Source of the DNA: Streptomyces sp. SA15
GTDB taxonomy: Bacteria > Actinomycetota > Actinomycetes > Streptomycetales > Streptomycetaceae
Assembly: GCF_002291145.1 (NCBI RefSeq)
Contig: NZ_NTGE01000195.1
Span: 1 to 64,000 of the forward strand
DNA length: 64,000 bases
Direction of reading: 5' to 3'
Below the pieces are notes generated by a model, which saw only the letters and a list, made by a program, of their open reading frames with translations, was not told where the DNA came from and did no database searches. A program made the translations under genes and the position numbers. Shown piece by piece: positions 26,243 through 34,533 of this stretch (within the stretch, counting starts at the first letter, position 1; each line of letters starts with the position of its first letter).

Positions 26243-27592
26243 ATGACCGAGCGCGACGCGCCGGCCGAGGCACCGCAGGAGGCGCCGTCCATATCGGATA
26301 CATCAGACATCTCTGACATATCGCACCCGTCGCAGGCGGCCGTACCGAAACCGGAACCGGCCGCCCGTTCCTTGCGCCGCACCGGTCTGCTCGTCACCCT
26401 GATCCTCGGCGGCCTCACCGCCACGCCCCCGCTGGCGGTGGACATGTACCTCCCCGCCCTCCCGGAGGTCACCAAGTCCCTCAGCGCGCCCGCGGCCACC
26501 GTCCAGCTCACCCTCATGGCCTGCCTGGTCGGCATGGCGCTCGGGCAACTGGTGGTCGGCCCGATGAGCGACCGATGGGGCCGCAGACGCCCGCTGCTCA
26601 TCGGCCTCGCGGTCTACATCGTCGCCACCGCCCTCTGCGCGCTCGCCCCCAACGTCCAGCTCCTGATCGCCTTCCGGCTGGCGCAGGGCCTCGCGGGCGC
26701 GTCCGCCATCGTCATCGCGCGAGCCGTCGTACGCGACCTCTACGACGGCATGGCCATGGCCCGCTTCTTCTCCACCCTCATGCTGATCTCCGGGGTCGCC
26801 CCGATCGTCGCGCCGCTCATCGGCGGACAGATCCTGCGGATCACCAACTGGCGGGGCGTCTTCGTCGTCCTCACGGTCCTCGGGGTGCTGCTGGCCGCGG
26901 TGGTCTGGGTCAAGCTCCCCGAGACCCTCGCACCCGCCGAACGCCACTCCGGAGGCGTCGGCGAGGCCCTGGGCGCGATGCGTGGCCTGCTCGCCGACGG
27001 CGCCTTCTCCGGCTACATGCTCACGGGCGGCTTCGCCTTCGCGGCCCTCTTCGCCTACATCTCGGCCTCGCCGTTCGTGATCCAGGAGATCTACGGCGCC
27101 TCGCCGCAGACGTTCAGCCTGCTGTTCGGGCTCAACTCGGTGGGCCTGGTGCTCGTCGGCCAGATCAACGGCAAGGTGCTGGTCGGGCGGGTGAGCCTGG
27201 ACCGGGTGCTGGCGGTCGGACTCACGATCGTCACCACTGCCGCGACCGCGCTGCTGCTGATGTCGCTGGGCGTCTTCGGCGAGGTCGGCCTCGCCCCCGT
27301 CGCCGCCGCCCTCTTCGTCCTCATGTCGGCCATGGGCATCACCCTTCCCAACACCCAGGCGCTCGCCCTGATGCGCACCAAGCGGGCCGCCGGCTCCGCG
27401 TCCGCCCTGCTCGGTACGTCCTCCTTCCTCGTCGGAGCGATCGCCACCCCGCTCGTCGGCGTGGCCGGCGAGCACACCGCCGTCCCGATGGCCGTCGTCC
27501 AACTGGCCGCCGCACTGGTGGCACTGGCCTGCTTCGTGGGAATGTGCCGTCCCTGGAACAGACGTGCGAGTGTGGAGGGAGCAGAGAGCTGA
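26243..27592 (+). CDS. Bcr/CflA-type multidrug MFS transporter
   Basis: 449 residues from the ATG at 26243 (GGGAGGGG upstream). A 50-residue acidic N-terminal extension precedes 12 membrane segments. First segment region LILGGLTATPPLAVDMYLPALPEV is the Bcr/CflA signature; MFS motif A is GPMSDRWGRRRPLLIG. Proton-driven efflux of drugs or metabolites such as sulfonamide or bicyclomycin in relatives. The serine hydrolase gene downstream overlaps or abuts it. Confidence 0.9.
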   Translation: MTERDAPAEAPQEAPSISDTSDISDISHPSQAAVPKPEPAARSLRRTGLLVTLILGGLTATPPLAVDMYLPALPEVTKSLSAPAATVQLTLMACLVGMALGQLVVGPMSDRWGRRRPLLIGLAVYIVATALCALAPNVQLLIAFRLAQGLAGASAIVIARAVVRDLYDGMAMARFFSTLMLISGVAPIVAPLIGGQILRITNWRGVFVVLTVLGVLLAAVVWVKLPETLAPAERHSGGVGEALGAMRGLLADGAFSGYMLTGGFAFAALFAYISASPFVIQEIYGASPQTFSLLFGLNSVGLVLVGQINGKVLVGRVSLDRVLAVGLTIVTTAATALLLMSLGVFGEVGLAPVAAALFVLMSAMGITLPNTQALALMRTKRAAGSASALLGTSSFLVGAIATPLVGVAGEHTAVPMAVVQLAAALVALACFVGMCRPWNRRASVEGAES

Positions 27593-28719
27593 GCGCACCG
27601 AGACTGCGCAGCGACACACCGGAGAAGGCAGGACTCGACCCCGGGCAACTCCGGCACCTCGTCCAGGAAGTCCAGAACCTCACCCGCGGCGAGCGCCCCT
27701 GGGCGGCGGGCGCCGTCGTGGTCGTCGGGCGCGGCCCCGTGATCGCCGTCGAGGAGGCGGCCGGCTGGGCCGTCCGGTACGCGTCCTACGACCCCCAAGC
27801 TGACGCCGGCGTGGAACTGCCGCCCGACGCCCGCATCCCGATGACCGTCGACACCCCTTTCGACCTGGCCTCCCTCACGAAACTCTTCACGTCGGTCGCC
27901 GCCGTGCAGCAGATCGAGCGGGGCACGCTCGGCATCGACGCGCGGGTGGGCGCGTACCTGCCGGACTTCCGCGGGGCCGCCGAGCACGGCATCACCGTAC
28001 GGGATCTGCTCACCCACACCTCCGGCCTGCGGCCCGAACTCCCCCTCCACGACTGCGCCGACGACACCGAACGCCTGGCGATGCTCCGTGCGGAGCCACC
28101 GATCGGCGTCCCCGGCACGTACTGCTACTCGGACCTCAACCTGCTCCTCCTCCAACACGTCCTGGAACGCGTCACCGGCCGCACCCTCGATGTCCTCGTC
28201 CACGACGGCATCACCCGTCCCCTGGGCATGACGGCGACCCGCTTCGGCCCGTGCCCCGGCGCGGCGGCGACGGAGGACCAGCGGCGGCCCTGGGCCAAAG
28301 CGGACCGGGGGATGCTGCGGGGCGTGGTCCACGACGAGAACGCCTGGGCGCTCGGCGGGGTTGCCGGTCACGCGGGCCTGTTCTCGACGGGCCGGGACCT
28401 GGCGATCCTCTGCCGCGCGCTGCTGGCGGGCGGCGCGTACGGCCCGGCGCGCATCCTGGGCCCGGACTTCGTGGAACTGATGCTGACCGAGCCGGGACTG
28501 GGTTTCGCCCTGGACCAGCCGTGGTTCATGGGCGAGCTGGCGGGGCGGGGAGCGGCCGGGCACACGGGATTCACGGGGACGTCGCTGGTCCTGGACCCGG
28601 CGACGGACACGTTCTTGGTGCTGCTGGCGAACACGGTCCACCCACGCAGACGGGAACCGGACAGCAGGCCGCGGGCGGCGGCGGGGACGTGGGTGGCGCG
28701 GGCGGTTCGGGGGACGTAG
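27544..28719 (+). CDS. Serine hydrolase of the beta-lactamase/esterase (class C-like) family
   Basis: About 391 residues with the GTG at 27544; a CTG at 27589 preceded by GGAGGGA is an equally good start and would give 376. Catalytic SxxK in FDLASLTKLFTSVAA, YxN in YCYSDLNLLLLQHV, and HTGFTGTS as the KTG-equivalent. No signal peptide is visible, so it is probably cytosolic, which argues for an esterase/peptidase-like role rather than secreted beta-lactamase. Translationally linked to the MFS transporter. Confidence 0.85.
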   Translation: MPSLEQTCECGGSRELSAPRLRSDTPEKAGLDPGQLRHLVQEVQNLTRGERPWAAGAVVVVGRGPVIAVEEAAGWAVRYASYDPQADAGVELPPDARIPMTVDTPFDLASLTKLFTSVAAVQQIERGTLGIDARVGAYLPDFRGAAEHGITVRDLLTHTSGLRPELPLHDCADDTERLAMLRAEPPIGVPGTYCYSDLNLLLLQHVLERVTGRTLDVLVHDGITRPLGMTATRFGPCPGAAATEDQRRPWAKADRGMLRGVVHDENAWALGGVAGHAGLFSTGRDLAILCRALLAGGAYGPARILGPDFVELMLTEPGLGFALDQPWFMGELAGRGAAGHTGFTGTSLVLDPATDTFLVLLANTVHPRRREPDSRPRAAAGTWVARAVRGT

Positions 28720-28802
28720 GGGCCGGGGGATGGGGGCGGAGCCTCCGGGCGACGGTCGCCTCTCCACCGGCCGAGTCGGGCGGTGGGGGATAGGCCAGGG
28801 GC

Positions 28803-28826
28803 CTGGGGGCGGGGCGAAGCCCCCAG
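28803..28826. terminator. GC hairpin upstream of the Rsm22-like gene
   Basis: Perfect 8-bp stem CTGGGGGC (28803-28810)/GCCCCCAG (28819-28826) with loop GGGGCGAA, in the 146-base gap between the serine hydrolase and the next gene. Likely terminator for the transporter/hydrolase pair. Confidence 0.5.
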
Positions 28827-28865
28827 CGAGGCCGGCACCAACGCGGGCAAACATAGAATCGCCGG

Positions 28866-29858
28866 GTGAACGCCCCCGTACCCCCGGCGGACGCCCTCCG
28901 CCGCAGCCTCGCCACCCTCCTCGACGGCCTCCCGCCCCGCGAGGCCGCGCAAGCCGTGGACCGGCTGATCGCCAACTACCGGGGCACCACCCCCACCGAC
29001 GCCCCGATTCTCCGGCACCGCGCCGACGTCGCCGCGTACGCCGCCTACCGGATGCCCGCGACCTACGAGGCGGTGCACTCGGCGCTGGAGGCGTTCGCCG
29101 AGGCCGTACCCGACTGGACCCCCCGCAGCCACGTCGACGTCGGCGGCGGCACCGGCGCCGCGACCTGGGCCGTCACCGCGACCTGGCACGGCACCCGCCC
29201 CGTCACCGTCCTCGACTGGTCCGAGCCGGCGCTCACCCTCGGCCAGGAGATCGCCACCGCCAACCCGGCACTGCACAACACGAGCTGGCAGCGCACTCGC
29301 ATCGGAGCGGCACTCACCCTGGAGGCCACCGATCTCGTCACGGTCTCCTACGTCCTCAACGAACTGACCGCCGCCGACCGAGCCGCCCTCGTCGCCGCCG
29401 CCGCGGCAGCCGCGCAAGCCGTGGTGATCGTCGAGGCGGGCACCCCCGACGGCTACGCCCGCGTCATCGAGGCCCGTGACCGCCTGATGGCCGCCGGCTT
29501 CCACATCGCCGCCCCCTGCCCGCACAGCGCCGCCTGCCCCATCGTCCCCGGCGAGGACTGGTGCCACTTCTCGGCCCGGGTCAGCCGGTCCTCCCTGCAC
29601 CGCCAGGTCAAGGGCGGCTCCCTCGCCTACGAGGACGAGAAGTTCGCGTACGTCGCCGCCACCCGCCTCCCCGTGACACCGGCCCCCTCCCGGGTGGTCC
29701 GGCGCCCGCAGATCCGCAAGGGCCAGGTGCTCCTCGACCTCTGCGAGACCGACGAGCACCTCAACCGCCGCACGGTCACCAAACGCCACGGCGACCTGTA
29801 CAAGGCGGCCCGCGACGCGACCTGGGGCGACCCCTGGCCACCGGCGGACCGGCCCTGA
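28866..29858 (+). CDS. Small ribosomal subunit Rsm22-family methyltransferase-like protein
   Basis: 330 residues, GTG start at 28866. SAM-binding motif VDVGGGTGAATWAV (about residue 92) and a downstream TDLVTVSYVLNEL strand. A cysteine group CPHSAACPIVPGEDWCHFSARV, kept in the Rsm22 family, may bind an Fe-S cluster. C-terminal OB-like RRPQIRKGQVLLDLCETDEHLNRRTVTKRHGDLYKAAR. Associated with small-subunit maturation in mitochondria; the bacterial role is not settled. Its stop shares TGATCA with the stop of the convergent DUF6243 gene. Confidence 0.9.
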   Translation: MNAPVPPADALRRSLATLLDGLPPREAAQAVDRLIANYRGTTPTDAPILRHRADVAAYAAYRMPATYEAVHSALEAFAEAVPDWTPRSHVDVGGGTGAATWAVTATWHGTRPVTVLDWSEPALTLGQEIATANPALHNTSWQRTRIGAALTLEATDLVTVSYVLNELTAADRAALVAAAAAAAQAVVIVEAGTPDGYARVIEARDRLMAAGFHIAAPCPHSAACPIVPGEDWCHFSARVSRSSLHRQVKGGSLAYEDEKFAYVAATRLPVTPAPSRVVRRPQIRKGQVLLDLCETDEHLNRRTVTKRHGDLYKAARDATWGDPWPPADRP

Positions 29859-30083
29859 TCACGACGACTCGTCGCTCGTACGACCCTCCTTGCTCCCCTT
29901 GCTTGCCTTGCTCGCCTTACTCGTACGTTCTTCCTGCAGCTTGCGCAGCAGCTCCCGCTTCTGGGCCTGGCGGTCGACCCCGCCACCGAACCGGCCGTCC
30001 TGGGCGCCGCCCCGCAGGGCCTTGCGGCCGAGGTTCCTCCGCGTGCCGCCGACGCCCAGCGTGTTCTCTCCGCCTCGGGCCAT
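29859..30083 (-). CDS. Small basic DUF6243-family protein
   Basis: 74 residues from the ATG at 30083 after AGGAGGAGG. Starts MARGGENTLGVGGTRRNLGRKALRGG, a Gly/Arg-rich pattern I recall as DUF6243 in streptomycetes, followed by a charged helix and a Ser/Lys-rich tail. No known function. Divergent from the TetR gene at 30192; the operator-like repeats at 30113-30170 lie in the shared promoter region, so the regulator may control it. Confidence 0.8.
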   Translation of the reverse strand: MARGGENTLGVGGTRRNLGRKALRGGAQDGRFGGGVDRQAQKRELLRKLQEERTSKASKASKGSKEGRTSDESS

Positions 30084-30112
30084 AACAGCCTCCTCCTGAT
30101 GTTCGCACAGTG

Positions 30113-30170
30113 GCGAGACGTAACGTCTCGCTCCGACCTGACCCACTGTCCAGCGAGACGCTCCGTCTTG
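30113..30170. promoter_or_regulatory. Two operator-like inverted repeats between the DUF6243 and TetR genes
   Basis: GCGAGACGTAACGTCTCGC (30113-30131) is a perfect 9-bp inverted repeat around a single base. A second, looser copy, GCGAGACGCTCCGTCTTG, lies at 30153-30170. Both share GCGAGACGN3CGTCTYG and sit in the 108-base divergent promoter region, as expected for autoregulation by the TetR protein. Confidence 0.7.
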
Positions 30171-30191
30171 TCAACCTGTTAAATTCGATCC

Positions 30192-30809
30192 ATGACCCTG
30201 CAGAAGCCCGCTCCTGACACCACCCGCCGCAGCGAGAAGTCCCGTCGCGCGATCTACGACGCCGCCCTCGAACTCGTCGTCGAGCTCGGCTACCCCAAGA
30301 CCACGATCGAGGGCATCGCCGCCCGCGCGGGTGTCGGCAAGCAGACGATCTACCGGTGGTGGTCGTCGAAGGCGGAGGTCCTGATGGAGGCCTTCCTCGA
30401 CCTCGCCGAGCAGGCGTCACGGGAGGCAGGGCAGGAGTCGTACGCCATACCGGACACCGGCGACCTCGCCGCCGACCTCAAGGCCGTACTGCGGGCGACC
30501 GTCGACGAGCTGAAGGACCCCCGCTTCGAGGCACCGTCCCGCGCCCTGGCCGCCGAAGGCGTGGTCAACGAGGAACTCGGCCGGGAACTCGTGGCCAGGC
30601 TCCTCCAGCCCTCGCTCCAGCTGTACATGGACCGGCTGCGCGCCGCACAGGAGGCAGGGCAGGTGCGCCAGGACATCGACCCGCGCATCGCCCTCGAACT
30701 CTGGGTCTCCCCCCTCGCCCAGCGCTGGCTCCAGTACACCGGCCCGATCTCCTACGAGTACACCGACACCCTCGTCGACTACGCCCTCTACGGCCTCGTC
30801 CCCCGCTAG
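30192..30809 (+). CDS. TetR/AcrR-family transcriptional regulator
   Basis: 205 residues. N-terminal HTH: SRRAIYDAALELVVELGYPKTTIEGIAARAGVGKQTIYRWWSSKAEVLMEAF. The C-terminal ligand domain is of the TetR_C_16-like type (EEAGQVRQDIDPRIALELWVSPLAQRWLQY region). Probably represses its own gene and the divergent DUF6243 gene through the 30113-30170 sites. The ligand is unknown. The MITE-like element begins directly at its stop codon. Confidence 0.9.
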   Translation: MTLQKPAPDTTRRSEKSRRAIYDAALELVVELGYPKTTIEGIAARAGVGKQTIYRWWSSKAEVLMEAFLDLAEQASREAGQESYAIPDTGDLAADLKAVLRATVDELKDPRFEAPSRALAAEGVVNEELGRELVARLLQPSLQLYMDRLRAAQEAGQVRQDIDPRIALELWVSPLAQRWLQYTGPISYEYTDTLVDYALYGLVPR

Positions 30810-31079
30810 GGGCCTGCCCGGCGGATCATGTCGCAGACGCGGGGTCGCAGTGACACTAGCCGCTCCGCGGCGGGCGCCCATCTGCCGCGTTGTCGTCACT
30901 CGCCGACTCCCCCACGCTCGAACAACCTCGCGCGAGGGGACCCCCATCGCGTCGCCCGCCGCGGCAGCGGCTGATGTCACAGCCTCCTCCGCCTTGCAGC
31001 TGGACGCACCAGACCCCGCTCACCGGCGTTGACGGGTCGCCGCCGATTTCCTGCGACCTGATCCGCCGGACAGGCCCTG
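30809..31079. mobile_element. MITE-like element with about 28-bp terminal inverted repeats
   Basis: The left end (30809-30836) and the right end (31051-31078, reversed) share GGCCTGYCCGGCGGATCA and continue as KGTCGCAG, differing at only two or three positions. The 270-base interior has no protein gene and reads as structured sequence. From memory, the same element is dispersed in Streptomyces genomes at gene ends. It starts at the TetR stop and its right end encodes the last 18 or so residues and the stop of the glycerophosphodiesterase gene. Confidence 0.65.
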
Positions 31080-31916
31080 AACCCCCCGCACGGGATGCCG
31101 CGCCAGCCGCCCAGGCGCGTCCGTGATGATCCCGTCGCAGCCCAGCGACAGCGCCCGGTCCCGCTGGCCCGGGGTCAGTACGGTGTGCGCCCACACCCGC
31201 GGGATGCCCGAGCGCACCGCCCGGACAAGGTCCGCGTCCCGCGCCCGGTGATCGACGTCCAGCAGGTCGACGTAGGACCGCCAGCGCTCGGGCCGGTCCC
31301 GGCGCAGCTGCTCGGCCGAGCGCCACAACTGGGCGAGCAGGCCCATCCGGTGGGCGCGGCGGGCCACCTCGGGGTCGTTGGAGTTGACGAAGACCGAGCG
31401 GGTCAGCCCCCGGGCCCGGATCAGCGCGGCCAGCCGGCCCAGGCTGTGCGGGTCCTTCGCCTCCAGCATCAGCATGATCCGCCCGCCGAAACGGTCCAGC
31501 ACCTCAGCCACCGTCGGCGGCCGCTCCGACCGCCAGCTCCCGGGCAACGAGTCCCTCGGCCGCAGCCGCACCGCCTGCCATTCGCGGCCGTCGAGCCCGC
31601 GCACCTCGCCGCCCAGGAACGTCGTCCGGTTCAGGGTCGGGTCGTGCATCACGACGAGCGTGCCGTCGCGCAGCATCCGTGTGTCGAAGTCCAGCACCTG
31701 CGCCGTACCGCGCTGGTAAGCGGCCATCAGGCCCGACATGCTGTTCTCGGGGACCTCTCGGGCGCCGCCGCGATGGGCGACGTACGTGACACGGGGCAGC
31801 GAGTCCACCGTCAGCGGCCCCGCGCCCCACTCCAGCGGGGTCGTCCCTCCGGCGAGGACCAGCGAGACCACGGAGGCCGCGGAGGCCAGGCCCGTCAGCG
31901 TGATCCATGTGACCAT
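31020..31916 (-). CDS. Glycerophosphodiester phosphodiesterase
   Basis: 298 residues from the ATG at 31916. N-terminal membrane/signal segment VTWITLTGLASAASVVSLVLAGG. GDPD motifs: YVAHRGGAREVPENS (HR...EN), DFDTRMLRDGTLVVMHDPTLNRTT (second His), LEAKDP, VDLLDVDH and IITDAPGRL. Hydrolyses glycerophosphodiesters to glycerol-3-phosphate and an alcohol, probably outside the membrane. The terminal GLSGGSGRRKSAATRQRR is encoded by the MITE-like element, so the tail is acquired. Confidence 0.88.
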   Translation of the reverse strand: MVTWITLTGLASAASVVSLVLAGGTTPLEWGAGPLTVDSLPRVTYVAHRGGAREVPENSMSGLMAAYQRGTAQVLDFDTRMLRDGTLVVMHDPTLNRTTFLGGEVRGLDGREWQAVRLRPRDSLPGSWRSERPPTVAEVLDRFGGRIMLMLEAKDPHSLGRLAALIRARGLTRSVFVNSNDPEVARRAHRMGLLAQLWRSAEQLRRDRPERWRSYVDLLDVDHRARDADLVRAVRSGIPRVWAHTVLTPGQRDRALSLGCDGIITDAPGRLARHPVRGVQGLSGGSGRRKSAATRQRR

Positions 31917-32025
31917 GCCGACCAAGGTAGGCACCTGAATCCCGCCGAAGTCAGCAATGACACTCGATGAGCGACCGGCATGACCGCGAGTCCCACCCTC
32001 ACGACCGGAGATGTGACACAGGCTC

Positions 32026-33609
32026 TCACTCTCCGATGACGATGCCCGTCGCCTTGCCGTACTCGCGCAGCCCACCGCGTGCCGTGGCGAGGTCGTCCAG
32101 GGTCAGGCCGGGCATGACCGCGGCGACGTACTCGGCCATCGCCGCCTCGCGGTCGATGACGTCGAGCTCCTTCCAGTGCGAGGCGATGTCGCGGCGGTCG
32201 GGTTCGGCGGCGACGGAGAGGCCGAGGCGGTCGGCCGCCTGGCCGGCCAGTTCCGGTTCGGTGAGGTAGCGGTAGTCCAGGGAGCCGGGCTCGGGAGAGA
32301 GCACTTCGACGTCCAGGGAGGCGATGACCCCCTTCCCGGCATCGATCAGCCGCTGCATCGAGGCGATGTTGTCGGCCAGGAGTTCGGGGGTCATGCCCAG
32401 GTGACCGATGACGAAACCGACCTTGAGCAGCAGGCCGTGATCCCGAGCTGTCTGCATGGCCCGCACATTGTGGTCGAACATGAGTTCCGCTCGATGGGCG
32501 GGATCGTTGTCCTTGATCGGGCTCAAGGGCTTGTTCATCGCCATCAGGGAGACCGGCGCCCCGGCGTCCAGGCCCACCATGAGCTGCCGCACCCCGAGTT
32601 GGCGAAGCGTTTCTGCATGGCGGGGGTTGGACAGCCCGTCGGCACGCGCATAGCCCACCATGACCGGACGCTCGTTCTCCGGGGTCCGGGTCCACCACTG
32701 CGGGGCCTCGTCGAGCATGCCGCGCAGCAGGCCGCCGAAGGTCAAGGGGAGTTCGTCAGCGGTCAGATAGAGGTAGTCGTAGGCGTTGTGGCTCATGTGC
32801 TCGACGAGTTGCCAGGCCGCGTGCGGGTCGTGGACCGAGTTCTTCCACATTCCGCCGAACTGGATCGAGCAGAACGAACAGGCGTCGTTGCGGCGGAACT
32901 TGATACAGCCCCGGCCGATCTCCACGGGCATGCCGGCGTGCAGTTCCACGCCGAGCATCTTGCGTAACTGCGGGGCGACGCGTGTCTGGAAGTTGGCCTT
33001 GTAGGGCGTGGTGTGGTCGAAGACGGCGTCGACCAGGTCGTGGCGCAGAGCGGTGAAGACCGGTTCGGGCCGCTGCTGGACGGAGATGACCTGTCCGTCG
33101 CGCCAGACCGCGATACCCGGGTAGGCCGCCGGTTCCTGAAGTCGGCCGGCGTTCAGGTCCGCGATGAGCGCGCGGAAGGGGCCGACGACTTCGTTGCCAC
33201 GAAAACCGAAGTCGATGCAGTCGTGATGGTTGGTCAGGCACTGCTCGGTCAGCGCGGAGAAGTGATCATTGCCCATGACCGTCCATATCCGCGGGCGTAC
33301 CGCTTTGGCATGGGCGAGGATCGCGAGCGCGGCTTCATAGGTGGCGGTCAGCGCACTGGTGCACACCGCGAGAATGTCGCCGGCATGGGTGTCGATGTAG
33401 TCCAGCAGGGTGGGCCAGGGCACGACCGTGCCGTCGATGTACACCGGCGTCACATCGGGGATGTCCGCCAGCGCCGAGGCGAGGGTCAGCACGCCCAGGC
33501 TGGGAAAGTTGGACCAGTCGGTGTGGTCCTCCGGGCGCGTGACGGTGCAGGTGGCGCCGTCGAGAACGGTGTTGGAGTTGGGCGGGTTGACGATGAGCAC
33601 CTGTGCCAT
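32026..33609 (-). CDS. B12-binding-domain radical SAM-like protein
   Basis: 527 residues, ATG at 33609 after GAGGAG. N-terminal cobalamin-binding-type domain (VLIVNPPNSNT... LGVLTLASALADIPDVTPVYIDGT), central radical SAM-type barrel with cysteines in RGCIKFRRNDACSFCSIQFGG, i.e. C-x8-C-x2-C instead of the common C-x3-C-x2-C, then TADELPLTFGGLLRGM and VMVGYARADGLSNP. A three-Cys set could still hold a 4Fe-4S cluster. Possible reactions include methylation or radical rearrangement. It lies about 2 kb upstream of the carbapenem-type cluster on the opposite strand; thienamycin clusters use cobalamin radical SAM enzymes, so membership is conceivable but unproven. Confidence 0.75.
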   Translation of the reverse strand: MAQVLIVNPPNSNTVLDGATCTVTRPEDHTDWSNFPSLGVLTLASALADIPDVTPVYIDGTVVPWPTLLDYIDTHAGDILAVCTSALTATYEAALAILAHAKAVRPRIWTVMGNDHFSALTEQCLTNHHDCIDFGFRGNEVVGPFRALIADLNAGRLQEPAAYPGIAVWRDGQVISVQQRPEPVFTALRHDLVDAVFDHTTPYKANFQTRVAPQLRKMLGVELHAGMPVEIGRGCIKFRRNDACSFCSIQFGGMWKNSVHDPHAAWQLVEHMSHNAYDYLYLTADELPLTFGGLLRGMLDEAPQWWTRTPENERPVMVGYARADGLSNPRHAETLRQLGVRQLMVGLDAGAPVSLMAMNKPLSPIKDNDPAHRAELMFDHNVRAMQTARDHGLLLKVGFVIGHLGMTPELLADNIASMQRLIDAGKGVIASLDVEVLSPEPGSLDYRYLTEPELAGQAADRLGLSVAAEPDRRDIASHWKELDVIDREAAMAEYVAAVMPGLTLDDLATARGGLREYGKATGIVIGE

Positions 33610-33792
33610 ACGTGCAGCTCCTCATACTGGCGGGCTCGTTCATGGCCCGCACGAGGCCGTCGAAAAAGGGCAACAGGCACAGACGGTAGGTACAGGAGTG
33701 ATCGGATAGTGCTCGAATCGACCGGTCCGCCGTATTTCTGGTCAGAGATGGCCTGATATTGCGGGGATGTGGCTGACTTGTTGCCGATCCGT

Positions 33793-34380
33793 TCAGGCCG
33801 GTACCGGGGTGATCTCCGGCTGGAGGACGGCCATCACGAAGTGGAGTCGTTCGTCCGCCTGATTCCCGTAGCTGTGCTCGCGGTCGGCGGCGAACACGGC
33901 GGCATCCCCGTGGTGGAGAACGACCGACTGCCCTTCGACGTCGAGGGACAGCTGACCGCGCAGCACGTAGACGATCTCCCAGCTGCCGGCCGCGTGCTCC
34001 TCGCCGCTGTAGCGGTCGCCCGCGGCCAGGCGCCAGTCCCACATCTCTATGGCGTTGGGCAGCTCGGAGCCGACGAGGAGTCGGCCGCTGCTGCCGGGCA
34101 GCCCCTCCCACAGCCGGGCGGCCTCCCCGTCCCGCACGACGCGGACCGCGGTGTTCTCGGCGTCCCGCAGCAGCCGCGCCAGCGCTACACCGAGAGCGTC
34201 GGCCAGTCGGCACAGGGTCGCGATACTGGGGTTGGTGCGCGCCTTCTCGATCTGCAGGAGCACGCCCTTGCTCACACCCGCGCGGGTCGCGAGGGTCTGC
34301 AAGCTCCAGCCACGCTCGGCGCGCAGTGCCCGTACGTTGTATGCGATCGCCCGGTTCGCCGCCTCGGCAGCACTTGCCAT
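33793..34380 (-). CDS. XRE-family regulator with C-terminal cupin domain
   Basis: 195 residues. HTH_3 domain at 12-70: IAYNVRALRAERGWSLQTLATRAGVSKGVLLQIEKARTNPSIATLCRLADAL. Cupin sensor at about 120-190 (SGEEHAAGSWEIVYVLRGQLSLDVEGQSVVLHHGDAAVFAADREHSY). Typical of regulators that sense a small ligand and control a divergent transporter; here the DMT gene at 34534. A site-like inverted repeat GGTCGGTTTACCGAACC lies in between. Confidence 0.92.
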   Translation of the reverse strand: MASAAEAANRAIAYNVRALRAERGWSLQTLATRAGVSKGVLLQIEKARTNPSIATLCRLADALGVALARLLRDAENTAVRVVRDGEAARLWEGLPGSSGRLLVGSELPNAIEMWDWRLAAGDRYSGEEHAAGSWEIVYVLRGQLSLDVEGQSVVLHHGDAAVFAADREHSYGNQADERLHFVMAVLQPEITPVPA

Positions 34381-34461
34381 TCTCGTTTCCGCCTTCCGCC
34401 GGTGCCGGTTCCGCGCGTGTTTGTCGTCCTGCCCGGACGGTACTGCAAACTAACCCGGTCG

Positions 34462-34478
34462 GGTCGGTTTACCGAACC
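34462..34478. promoter_or_regulatory. Inverted repeat between the XRE and DMT genes
   Basis: GGTCGGTTTACCGAACC contains TCGGT-TT-ACCGA and lies in the 153-base divergent region, 56 bases before the transporter start. Candidate operator of the XRE-cupin regulator. Confidence 0.4.
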
Positions 34479-34533
34479 ATACGGCGACCGGGGCAGCACG
34501 CCACGGCGCGATACGTACGGAGGGGGAACTCAA

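Noticed and set aside
27544..28719. Beta-lactamase-family gene as the carbapenem cluster's resistance gene
   Set aside because: 7 kb away, separated by unrelated genes, no export signal, and linked to an MFS gene; class C-like esterases are common.
31020..31079. Normal native C-terminus of the glycerophosphodiesterase
   Set aside because: The coding sequence lies inside one inverted end of the MITE-like element.
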